From CAYPHJ01 sp964410485 (GTDB lineage: Bacteria > Desulfobacterota > Binatia > UBA9968): a stretch of 12,793 bases of DNA. The stretch is taken from contig CAYPHJ010000123.1 of NCBI GenBank assembly GCA_964410485.1, forward strand, positions 1-12,793, given 5' to 3'. Shown here piece by piece: positions 1 to 6,679 of the stretch (the first letter of the stretch is position 1; each line of letters starts with the position of its first letter). Made by a program: the position numbers and the translations under genes. The notes under the pieces were generated by a model, which worked only from the letters and a program-made list of their open reading frames with translations, had not been told where the DNA came from and searched no databases.

Positions 1-69
1 TGGCGAATCTGTTTTGTCTGGAAGGATGGCGATGCTTACGAGGTTGAAATCACCGACTATCACTCATAG
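1..69 (+). CDS. higB: HigB-type toxin, C-terminal fragment (cut by window edge)
   Basis: Frame 1 reads WRICFVWKDGDAYEVEITDY followed by H, S and a TAG stop at 67-69. This is the characteristic C-terminal strand region of HigB/RelE-superfamily mRNA-interferase toxins (usual pattern: QWRICFxWxxGdAYdVEIvDYH). HigB toxins cleave ribosome-bound mRNA and are neutralised by HigA, encoded just downstream in the usual toxin-first order. The toxin is about 90 residues in the family, so roughly 70 residues lie upstream of the window. Whether the toxin is intact cannot be judged here, but the visible part has no frameshift. A recognisable but broken HigA start follows after 16 nt, which supports the call. 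Confidence 0.82.
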   Translation, partial: WRICFVWKDGDAYEVEITDYHS

Positions 70-85
70 GGGAGGCGACAGTGCT

Positions 86-262
86 GTGCATCCCGGCGAG
101 GTGCTCCTTGAGGAGTTTTTAAAGCCTTTGCATATCAGCCCATATCGGTTGGCCCCGATAGTGGTCTGTGTTTTCGCTTTTTTGATAATGCGCTTCGGCA
201 CCAGAATAGTCCTAAACGGGGGGAATATTTCGCGCAAAGAACGCAAAGGGCGCAAAGTCTAA
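86..262 (+). pseudogene. higA: HigA-type antitoxin, truncated and degenerate
   Basis: A GTG start at 86 lies 10 nt downstream of GGGGAGG (69-75) and 16 nt after the HigB stop. The first 23 residues (HPGEVLLEEFLKPLHISPYR and flanks) match the HigA/VapI family start 'HPGExLxEeFLkPLgiSqyrLA' very well. After residue 23 (about base 154) the helix-turn-helix that should follow (A..I.VP..RI..I..G.R.IT) is absent. The frame continues with unrelated hydrophobic residues and ends in the CGCAAAG repeat at 227-257. HigA is normally about 95-100 residues, with the HTH both binding the operator and supporting toxin neutralisation, so this copy is probably non-functional. A shortened antitoxin of new sequence is possible but unlikely. 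Confidence 0.62.
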
Positions 263-349
263 CCAACCCAGAGTATTTTTACTGGGCGCACGGCGCCCAT
301 TAAGTCGCATCTTCTTGGTATGCTTGGTGCTCTTGGCGCGAGAATCATT
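221..349. repeat. CGCAAAG-family intergenic repeat with degenerate inverted ends
   Basis: The left end (221-257) has three CGCAAAG units at 9-nt spacing after GAATATTTCG. The right end (314-349) contains CTTGGTGCTCTTGGCG, which is roughly the reverse complement of the left motif family. GGGCGCACGGCGCCC lies between them. The arrangement resembles the clearer element at 6803-6958 but is more decayed. It fills the gap between the HigA remnant and the P450 gene. No gene is seen from 263 to 391. Confidence 0.45.
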
Positions 350-391
350 TTGGCTTTTGCGCCCGTTTCGGGGGCGGAGTATTGATGGGGT

Positions 392-2251
392 ATGGTTCTG
401 GCGCAAGAGCACCGGCGTTTGCTCAGGCGGAGTTTCATCCTCGCGCCCGCGATCATTAACTTTGTCTTAAATGGGTCCATCGCCTGGTACGTTTATAGCG
501 GTCGCCCATTTGTGAGCGTGTGGGGCGCCGATGGCGAAATCATCGCCGACGTGCTCGCAACTTCCTTCCTGCTGCCATTTCTCACTTGTTTCGTGGTCGT
601 ACCGATCGTGTGGAAGCTCGTGGAGCAGGGGGAGCAATCGGCCGTTAATTGGCGGCGCTCTGATTTCTGGTGGCTGGCCTGGCTGCCGCACGGGCAGTGG
701 GCCCGCGCTGCAGCTATCGGAGTTGCTTCGGCACTCGCTGGGGGCTTCGTATTGCTCGGTTTGCTTTACGTCCTCCGCGTAGAAACGCTTAGCAGCCAGG
801 CGTTCATTCTCTTGAAAGCCACTTACACTGCATTGTTGGGCGCGCTCGTTACGCCGCTGTTGGCTCTGGCCTCATTGGCCGATGTGAGCGAATACGTGAA
901 GCAAACGGCAGGCAGATCTATCGAAGCAATCGGAATCGCCAAACTGCCGTCTGGTTTTCACAAGAGCCACGTCAAGGCGATGAAAGCCGATATGATTGGT
1001 TACATGGAGAATATCGCGCAACAAGGAAGTTTTCTGCGCATTCCTTTGTTCGGGCCTCTTTATGGCTATTTTGTCAACGAACCCGACCTCGTACGTGAGG
1101 TACTGGTTAAGCAGGCTTCCGTATTTCATAAGCCGTTCAACGTCAAATATGCGGCGAAAGGGATGGGCATTGAAAATCTCTTCACGGCCGATGGAGAGCT
1201 GTGGCAGGTTCTACGTAAGGTTATGCAGCCTGCGTTTCACGCCCGCCGCATCAACAACTACGCCCAGATCATGGTTGATTACAGTCGTGAGATGGTGGCC
1301 GGGTGGCGCGACGGCCAGCGCATCGAAGTGCCGGCCGCCATGATGGATCTGACGTTGGGGATTACCACGCGGGCTCTCTTCGGCAAAGATATGCGCGGGG
1401 ATGCGGCGGCACGGGCGATCGTCCGATTTATCGAGCTTTTCTACAGGCGTATATCCTCTTGGCCCTTTCCCGGATGGCTGCCGACGCCTGGCAATCGCGA
1501 AATGAAACAACAGATAGCAACCATCGAGTCGTGGTTAGCGCCGATGATTGCTGAGCGTAAGGAGGAGGGCCAAGCTCATGACGATGTGCTCTCAATACTG
1601 ATTGAAGCGCAAAGGCTGGACACCACAGGTTTGCTCACAGACCACCAGGTTCGCACAGAAGTCATGAATCTTTTCGCCGCCGGCTATGAGGTTGTCGCCC
1701 ACACGCTGGCCTTCACGCTTTACCTTGTGTCAGAGCATCCAGAAGTGAGGGACCGTATTGAAGCAGAGCTGAGCATGATCTTAGGCCGTGAGCCGGTCTC
1801 GTTGGAAACGGTGGGTCAATTCAAATATTTGGAGATGGTCATAAAGGAATGTATGCGGCTGCTACCAGTGACCACGGTTCTTTCGCGACAAACGGCCTCC
1901 AAAGTAGAGCTGAAGGGCTACACATTGCCGAAAGGACGCCTGATTCTTTTATCTCCGTGGGTATTACATCGGAATGAAGCTTATTTTCCTGAGCCGTTGA
2001 GGTTTCGGCCGGAACGTTTCGATCCTGAGACCGGCCAGGAAATTGATAGGTATGCTTACTTACCGTTTTCCACCGGGCCGCGCATCTGTATCGGGAATGC
2101 GTTTGCGATGATGCAGATGAAAATCAATCTCGCAACGATCTGGCAAGAGTATCGCCTGACTCACGCGCCAGACCATACATTCAAGGTTTGTTACGCGTTC
2201 AACACGCGGCCCAAAAATGGCTTGCCTATGATTCTCCACCGCCGCCGGTAA
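392..2251 (+). CDS. Cytochrome P450 with N-terminal four-helix membrane domain
   Basis: A 619-residue protein. Residues about 185-619 are a P450 monooxygenase: helix-C WxxxR (W271, R275), I-helix AGYEVVAHT (430-438), K-helix ExxR (E486-R489), PERF (540-543) and heme loop FSTGPRICIGNA with ligand C566. P450s insert one oxygen atom from O2 into organic substrates using electrons from a reductase. No reductase or ferredoxin gene is nearby. Residues 1-165 contain four likely membrane helices (about 14-36, 55-77, 104-128, 137-161) and resemble small stand-alone bacterial membrane proteins with an 'INGxIAW..VxxWG..xIxxDxLATxFLLPFLTC' core. Usual bacterial P450s have about 400-450 residues and no such domain, so this looks like a fusion. 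The I-helix acid/alcohol pair is E433-V434, lacking the usual Thr. The ATG follows an in-frame TGA at 383; GGAG at 376-379 is a plausible but long-spaced RBS. Substrate unknown. Confidence 0.95.
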   Translation: MVLAQEHRRLLRRSFILAPAIINFVLNGSIAWYVYSGRPFVSVWGADGEIIADVLATSFLLPFLTCFVVVPIVWKLVEQGEQSAVNWRRSDFWWLAWLPHGQWARAAAIGVASALAGGFVLLGLLYVLRVETLSSQAFILLKATYTALLGALVTPLLALASLADVSEYVKQTAGRSIEAIGIAKLPSGFHKSHVKAMKADMIGYMENIAQQGSFLRIPLFGPLYGYFVNEPDLVREVLVKQASVFHKPFNVKYAAKGMGIENLFTADGELWQVLRKVMQPAFHARRINNYAQIMVDYSREMVAGWRDGQRIEVPAAMMDLTLGITTRALFGKDMRGDAAARAIVRFIELFYRRISSWPFPGWLPTPGNREMKQQIATIESWLAPMIAERKEEGQAHDDVLSILIEAQRLDTTGLLTDHQVRTEVMNLFAAGYEVVAHTLAFTLYLVSEHPEVRDRIEAELSMILGREPVSLETVGQFKYLEMVIKECMRLLPVTTVLSRQTASKVELKGYTLPKGRLILLSPWVLHRNEAYFPEPLRFRPERFDPETGQEIDRYAYLPFSTGPRICIGNAFAMMQMKINLATIWQEYRLTHAPDHTFKVCYAFNTRPKNGLPMILHRRR

Positions 2252-2267
2252 TGAAACCCCGGAATAA

Positions 2268-2299
2268 GTTCGACGTTCCAGGTTCGATGTTCGAAGTTC
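2268..2299 (+). repeat. Heptad array (GTTCnAn) 3' of the P450 gene
   Basis: Four exact 7-nt units read on the + strand: GTTCGAC, GTTCCAG, GTTCGAT, GTTCGAA, then a partial GTTC. The array starts 16 nt after the P450 stop codon, in the sense orientation of that gene. It belongs to the same family as the arrays at 2611-2637, 6422-6457, 7872-7906, 8114-8146, 10332-10361, 10526-10560, 11503-11526 and 11561-11572. Confidence 0.8.
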
Positions 2300-2410
2300 T
2301 CTCTGCAAAATTCACCGCGAATAACGTCGGTGGGACATATATTCTGCAATCTTGCCGCGTCAGCCTACTTTGCTCCTTTTCCTGCGACACCAGCGTTGCG
2401 GAAAATTCGG

Positions 2411-2446
2411 AATTTCTCCCGCTAAGCCGCAAAGGCGCAAAGGACT
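2411..2446. repeat. CGCAAAG-family repeat, single end
   Basis: AATTTCTCCCGCTAAGCCGC is followed by AAAGGCGCAAAGGAC. It has the same left-end composition (TTTCTCCCGC, then CGCAAAG units) as the copies at 221-257, 6526-6580 and 6803-6829. No inverted right end was found nearby, so it may be a solo or decayed copy. Confidence 0.5.
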
Positions 2447-2610
2447 TCAAGGTCACGCAGTGAATCTACCCTGAGCATTGCCGAAACACATGGAGAAGAT
2501 CGCAAGGGTGAAGTCGTTGTGCGAAGCAGAGCTTAACGGAAAAGAACGCAAATACGTGGCAAGCGAAAATCCCCGCCGATGCGGAGAGAACCGGGTGCAG
2601 CGATTACCTT

Positions 2611-2637
2611 GAACTTTGGAACCTTTGAACTTTGAAC
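2611..2637 (-). repeat. 7-8 nt period array (GTTCAAAG) 3' of the sensor-permease gene
   Basis: Read on the minus strand the units are GTTCAAA, GTTCAAAG, GTTCCAAA, GTTC(AAGG). On the + strand GAAC recurs at 2611, 2619, 2627 and 2634. The array begins 16 nt after the stop codon of the minus-strand gene ending at 2654, in that gene's sense orientation. CGAWTACCTTGAACTTT (+ strand) at its distal end is shared with the array after the LVIVD gene (11551-11567). Confidence 0.8.
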
Positions 2638-2653
2638 CTACGGTCTATCGGTT

Positions 2654-5311
2654 CTATCCCATCAGCCCCAGATATCTCCAATACGGGATTGCGACGATCA
2701 GTGCGATGATGTAGGCCACCGCGTAAAAGGGATTGATACGGGCCATGAGCGGGTAGGTGAATCCTTTTCTTTCGGAGGTCGAGTACGCCAGGGTGTGCCA
2801 GTCTATTTGAAACGGGAAAAACCACACCTCCGAAGCCATGAGAATGATCATGGCAAGCACCCAGGGGCTCATACCGATGTCGACAGACAGCGGAAGCAAC
2901 GCCACGCACAGTGTTACAACGGTCAAAAAGCTCGTAAAAAACAACTTGAGGGCGTAGGTCAGCAGGGCAATGATAATGAAGAACCAAACAGGGCTCGTCA
3001 GGAAAGGATCAATCAGCGGAGACATCAGCTCAATCATCCACTGGTCGAGTTTCGCTTGGGTCAAAAGGGAAGGAATGCTCAGAGTCACGCCCATGTAAAT
3101 AAGTAATTCCCAGTCGATTGCTTTTCTCATTATTCCCCAATCCAGGACACCCGTGTTGATGAGAATGGCAAACGCCATGAGCGAAATCCAGGCGCCGTCG
3201 ATGCCGTGATAGCCCGCGGTCAGCCACCCTGCAAGCGTGAGGCAAAGCGTTGCGAAGCTAATCCACTCTTTGAACGAAAGACGCCCAAGCACCCCCAGTT
3301 GAGTATGGACCATGCTGTAGGAGATCTTTGGCTGCGATTCGGGCCGGTAAAGAAACATGATGGCTGCTAGAACGATGGCAATAACCACCAGGGTCGGCGG
3401 TAGAGCGGCGATGAACCAATAGCCCCAGGTAAACTGGGCGCGAACATCGTTAGGTAATAAGCCCCAGGCAATGAGACTTGTGGTCGACCCGGTGAGAAAA
3501 AGAAATCCAAGCTGGCCCAAACCGAGAAAGCTGGCTGCAAAAAGTCCGGTGGATGCCTTCGACGGCGTTTTATAACCAAGGCTTTCCGAGAGATTGACCA
3601 GCATCTGGCTGGTAATTGCCGTACGCGCGGTTTGTTGTGGAATCAATGCCATCACGACCACACCCATCAAGCCCGTCGCAAAGACCTGCCAGTAATAGTT
3701 CAACGGAAACAAGCGCACCAGATGGAGAGAAAGGCGGTAAAAGAGACCAGAGCCGGTGATTGCCGCTCCGAGCCCCAGCACTCCCAACGTCATGAACCAC
3801 GTGGTGCTGGCAAAGCCTCCCATCACGGTTTGCGGAGAGGCCAAGCCGGCCAGAATCAAACCAAGACCGAAAATGAGCGCTACGCCGTAATCGGGCATGA
3901 CCCGAAAAACCCAATAGATCAGCGTGAAGGACAAGAGCCCCAGCAACCGTATTCCATTGGGGTCCAAGCCGATGTCGGGCTGCCATAACCAAAGATAGCC
4001 GCCCACGGCGAGACCCAAGATTCCTCCCAGCCACCGATCTCTTGACGACACCCGAAGCAAGCCACCGGTGGGCATCAACATCTTACGCAAGCGAGCTGTC
4101 ACTTGCGGTTTCATGGCCGGGATGGTTGCGGCAGGAGAGCCATTGTAATGCTCCTGGGAGGCCCCATCCCAGTTTGCAGTTTCCTGATCTACCAGATTTA
4201 GAGCCGTGCGCAGGCAATTAATCGCCTGAGCGTACTCTCCTCTGTGCTCCAAAGTGGCCGCCATGTTCAGGTAGAGCCCAATGGCTTCAGCTCCCGCAAT
4301 CGCGGCCATTCGTTGTGTCACGACCTGTCTGTAAGTTCTGATAGCAGCTAGCAGATCACCCAAATGGGCGAGTGTCGTCGCCTTAATATGAACCAAGTGT
4401 GAATCAGCAAGGTAGTGGTCGTGCGGGATCCGTTCCAAAATATCTTTGACAAACGCGCTCGACCCATTAAGCAGATCCTCGTTCTGCGCAACAAGCATGC
4501 GCGATACGCTCGCCCAGTCCTGGATCTCCTTGAAGTGGTAAATCGCGGCTTCCCAGTCACCAAGCTCTTCGTACCGTGCCGCAATCTGAGCCTCAAGAGT
4601 CTGGGCCGCTTCCTTTCCTTCGACCGCGAGCAACTTTTCACGCAAGAATTCGCGGAACAAAAGATGAAGCTCGTATTTACCACCTTCCAAATGGCGGATC
4701 AGCGGGAACTGACTCTTTTCGAGTTCGCCGAGAAATTGCGGCGCCCCCTCGGTCTGAAGAAGCGTGGCCACTGCCTGAGTATCGATCCGGTTTAGGAGAG
4801 CGACGCGCCGAAAAAACTTTTGTTGCTCCAAAGATCGCGAGTTGTAAAACTCTTCCGCGAGAGAGTTAAAGGCATCGCGCCCGATTGAATATTGCTGATC
4901 CGCGCGCGCCAGTCGTCTACTGAGCGTGGCGCAAAACTGGAGCAGCCAGGTGGGATGCCGATCGACCAATTCGTCCCAGGCTTCGCGGCTGAGCCGCCAC
5001 AGATTGGTTTCTTTGACTGCAATGATGGTTGCCGAGCGCGGCTCGCCGGAGAGCAGGGCCATTTCGCCGAACCAGTCCTGCGGTCCGAGCACCGCGATCG
5101 CTTCGGACCTTCCGGTTCCGCTTTCCAGAACAACCTGGACCGCGCCGGATTGAATGAGGTAAAACGCGTCTCCTTTGTCGCCCTGGCGAAATATCATTGA
5201 GCCGGCGGCAGCCGAACACTCTTCCATCTTGCCGAGGATTTTGGCAATGTCCTCGCGTGAAAGCCCGGAGAAAACCGGAATGTTTCGGATCATGTCCGCC
5301 AGGACTTCCAT
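2654..5311 (-). CDS. Cyclic-nucleotide sensor / MalT-like TPR / DASS (SLC13)-like permease fusion
   Basis: An 885-residue protein with three parts. (1) Residues about 1-135 form a Crp-type cyclic-nucleotide-binding domain; its phosphate-binding cassette is FGEMALLSGEPRSA (81-94) with the canonical E83 and R92-S93. (2) Residues about 145-375 resemble the winged-helix plus TPR segment of MalT/STAND regulators ('YELHLLFREFLREKL' at 213-227, 'EELGDWEAAIYHF' at 248-260, a TPR-like pair at 345-372) without an ATPase domain. (3) Residues about 425-880 carry roughly 12-14 membrane helices with the two-fold layout of divalent anion:sodium symporters, including the hairpin region 'FLFLTGSTTSLIAWGLLP' (603-620). 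The usual SNT sodium-site motifs are replaced (QQT at about 559-561, TVV at about 797-799). A cytoplasmic sensor gating a permease is inferred; ligand and cargo are unknown. The ATG at 5311 lies 19 nt after the upstream stop, with GAGG (5325-5328) as a weak RBS. Met7 is an alternative start. Confidence 0.9.
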   Translation of the reverse strand: MEVLADMIRNIPVFSGLSREDIAKILGKMEECSAAAGSMIFRQGDKGDAFYLIQSGAVQVVLESGTGRSEAIAVLGPQDWFGEMALLSGEPRSATIIAVKETNLWRLSREAWDELVDRHPTWLLQFCATLSRRLARADQQYSIGRDAFNSLAEEFYNSRSLEQQKFFRRVALLNRIDTQAVATLLQTEGAPQFLGELEKSQFPLIRHLEGGKYELHLLFREFLREKLLAVEGKEAAQTLEAQIAARYEELGDWEAAIYHFKEIQDWASVSRMLVAQNEDLLNGSSAFVKDILERIPHDHYLADSHLVHIKATTLAHLGDLLAAIRTYRQVVTQRMAAIAGAEAIGLYLNMAATLEHRGEYAQAINCLRTALNLVDQETANWDGASQEHYNGSPAATIPAMKPQVTARLRKMLMPTGGLLRVSSRDRWLGGILGLAVGGYLWLWQPDIGLDPNGIRLLGLLSFTLIYWVFRVMPDYGVALIFGLGLILAGLASPQTVMGGFASTTWFMTLGVLGLGAAITGSGLFYRLSLHLVRLFPLNYYWQVFATGLMGVVVMALIPQQTARTAITSQMLVNLSESLGYKTPSKASTGLFAASFLGLGQLGFLFLTGSTTSLIAWGLLPNDVRAQFTWGYWFIAALPPTLVVIAIVLAAIMFLYRPESQPKISYSMVHTQLGVLGRLSFKEWISFATLCLTLAGWLTAGYHGIDGAWISLMAFAILINTGVLDWGIMRKAIDWELLIYMGVTLSIPSLLTQAKLDQWMIELMSPLIDPFLTSPVWFFIIIALLTYALKLFFTSFLTVVTLCVALLPLSVDIGMSPWVLAMIILMASEVWFFPFQIDWHTLAYSTSERKGFTYPLMARINPFYAVAYIIALIVAIPYWRYLGLMG

Positions 5312-5330
5312 ATGCGCTTTTTGACCTCAA

Positions 5331-6305
5331 CTAACGAATGACCCGATCGGCTTTCTTCAAAATGTCTCGGGAAAAATTGACCCCAATGAACCTGGCGGTT
5401 CTATAGTTAAGAATTAATTCGAATTTACTAACTCGTTCTACAGGTAGCGCTTCAGCCTTTCGTCCTTCTTTAACAATAGCTTGCAAGAGGCGGGCGGCCT
5501 GCCGGCCCATTTCGTAGTAGCTAGGTCCATAGGCGGCCAGGGCTCCCTTAATCGCCCACGCTTCCTCATGATACATGGTCGGGAGCTTCTTCTGCCGTGC
5601 CGTATCGAAGATAAAATCAGCGCCGCTCTCCACCGTATCATCCGGCACATGAAACAATGCATCACCGTCTCTATTCTCCAGCACCCCCATGGTCGCCTTC
5701 AATTCTGCCAGCGATTTGATTCCATGATCCACAACTTTGAGGCGGAGCCGGCTCGCGGCCTTTTCCACTGTTGCGAAGTTCTCACGCGAAAATTTGTCAT
5801 TGGAATCATAAAAGACGTGTACCCGCTGAAGGTTTGGCAGGATCTCTCTCAGGATGCTTAGCCGCGCTTCGGTGGCTTGTGCCGCGAGACCGGCCACTCC
5901 GGTTATGTTCCCTCCCGATGCTTCCATGTTCTTGACCAAGCCCAATATGACCGGATCAGCCGGATGGACAAAGACAATCGGGATCTTATTGCCAGTGGCG
6001 GACTTTGCCACCCACGCTGCTCTCGTACCCGTAACGACGATGGCGTCAACGTTACGTCCGACAAGCTCCATCGCGGCCGGTTCCAGGGCGGCACGGTTTC
6101 CTTTGGTATCCTGTATGTCGAGAAGGATGGTTTTCCGCTCTTGATGACCCAAACGTTTGAGTTCCTCGCGCAGTCCCTTGAGGGTCTGGGATTGTGATCG
6201 GCCCATCTCGGGAACCAGGATGCCGACGCGAGGCATCTCAGGTTGGCTCACGGCAAGCGATGGTATCAACAAGAAGAGTAGTGTGGTTAAAATGGATATG
6301 AGCAT
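5331..6305 (-). CDS. ABC-type substrate-binding protein (PF04392 / COG2984 family)
   Basis: A 324-residue exported binding protein. Residues 1-20 form a hydrophobic signal peptide with probable cleavage after LAVS, then 'PRVGILVPEMGRS'. Two alpha/beta lobes follow (VDAIVVTGTRAAW, IPIVFVHPADPV, GGNITGVAGLA). The C-terminal 'KFELILNYRTARFIGV...KKADRVI' is typical of PF04392 proteins related to tryptophan/tyrosine-binding TrpX. Such proteins normally serve an ABC importer, but no permease or ATPase gene is present. The next gene, 19 nt downstream, encodes a DASS-like permease fusion, so the two are probably co-transcribed. I chose ATG 6305, with GGTGG 5 nt upstream. An in-frame TTG at 6329 would add eight residues including an Arg, giving a better signal-peptide n-region, but has no visible RBS. 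The ligand is unknown. Signal-peptidase I versus II: no lipobox Cys is seen. Confidence 0.88.
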   Translation of the reverse strand: MLISILTTLLFLLIPSLAVSQPEMPRVGILVPEMGRSQSQTLKGLREELKRLGHQERKTILLDIQDTKGNRAALEPAAMELVGRNVDAIVVTGTRAAWVAKSATGNKIPIVFVHPADPVILGLVKNMEASGGNITGVAGLAAQATEARLSILREILPNLQRVHVFYDSNDKFSRENFATVEKAASRLRLKVVDHGIKSLAELKATMGVLENRDGDALFHVPDDTVESGADFIFDTARQKKLPTMYHEEAWAIKGALAAYGPSYYEMGRQAARLLQAIVKEGRKAEALPVERVSKFELILNYRTARFIGVNFSRDILKKADRVIR

Positions 6306-6421
6306 GTTTACCACCGGCGCAGATCTCAAGTTTGCCGCGACGAAAGTAGTGGGCCTTCTATAACTGCGCGGAGCTTAGCAGAAGTAGTGTGGGTCCGCAA
6401 AGGCACGCGGTACCGCGCGCA

Positions 6422-6457
6422 GTTCCGCGTTCCAGGTTTAAGGTTCAAATGTTCCGC
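6422..6457 (+). repeat. Heptad array not following any intact gene
   Basis: Units on the + strand: GTTCCGC, GTTCCAG, GTTTAAG, GTTCAAAT, GTTCCGC. This is the same 7-8 nt family as the gene-terminal arrays, but it lies in a divergent intergenic region with no intact + strand gene upstream. It may mark the former 3' end of a lost gene, or show that the arrays are not strictly gene-terminal. Confidence 0.7.
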
Positions 6458-6476
6458 CACCACCCCAGGCGGAATA

Positions 6477-6639
6477 TTTCACCACAGAGGCGCCGAGTAC
6501 GTAGAGAAAAGCGGAAGAGGGGAGTATCTCCCGCCAAGCATGTCCTGAGCGCAAGTCGAAGGGGCGCAAAGGCGCCAAGGTAAATGGCTAAGCGCAGAGG
6601 GCATCGCGCAACGCACCAAAAATAAATTCAACCACAGAG
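6477..6639. repeat. Pair of direct TTCA(A)CCACAGAG boxes bracketing other repeats
   Basis: TTTCACCACAGAGG at 6477-6490 and TTCAACCACAGAGA at 6627-6640 are near-identical direct copies about 150 nt apart. They bracket the composite CGCAAAG repeat. CACAGAG-type boxes are typical of dispersed intergenic repeats; no function can be read from the sequence. Confidence 0.4.
6526..6580. repeat. Composite repeat: GTCCTGAGC..GTCGAAGG inside a CGCAAAG-family copy
   Basis: TATCTCCCGCCAAGCA (about 6525-6540) and GGCGCAAAGGCGCCAAGG (6563-6580) look like the two parts of a CGCAAAG-family sequence. Between them lies GTCCTGAGC-GCAA-GTCGAAGG (6542-6562). The reverse complement of that inner motif recurs at the window end (12771-12792: GTCCTTCGAC-GGGG-CTCAGGAC). 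This suggests one dispersed repeat interrupting another. Confidence 0.45.
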
Positions 6640-6679
6640 AACCACAACGATAAACTCCAACCAAGAACTTGCGCAATAG

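Larger units (their letters stand above)
2252..2653. other. 402-nt convergent intergenic region, no gene seen
   Basis: The region lies between the 3' ends of the P450 gene (+) and the sensor-permease gene (-). It holds a 7-nt-period array at each end, each following its own gene, and a CGCAAAG-family repeat at 2411-2446. The remainder (about 2300-2410 and 2447-2600) shows no convincing coding frame, tRNA or strong hairpin with a T-run. Confidence 0.6.
6330..6679. other. Repeat-rich intergenic region upstream of the binding-protein gene
   Basis: No convincing gene is seen. Contents in order: an imperfect direct repeat AGTAGTGGGCC / AGTAGTGTGGGTCC (about 6344-6354 and 6382-6395), a perfect palindrome CGCGGTACCGCG (6406-6417), a heptad array (6422-6457), CCACAGAG boxes (6482-6489 and 6632-6639), and a composite CGCAAAG repeat (6526-6580). 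The promoter of the minus-strand operon should lie near 6330-6400. TTATAG (minus strand, around 6358-6363) could be a -10, but I see no matching -35. Confidence 0.45.

Noticed and set aside
14..85. Extension of the HigA frame upstream to an ATG at 14
   Set aside because: It overlaps the clearly coding HigB tail in another frame. HigA homology starts at the GTG at 86, which has a good RBS.
2604..2987. 127-residue open frame overlapping the end of the sensor-permease gene
   Set aside because: It is out of frame with a strongly supported membrane protein and has a biased shadow composition with no RBS or family pattern.
6406..6417. Perfect 12-bp palindrome CGCGGTACCGCG upstream of the binding-protein gene
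   Set aside because: It could be an operator, but there is a single copy, no second site and no regulator gene nearby. A short GC palindrome can occur by chance.
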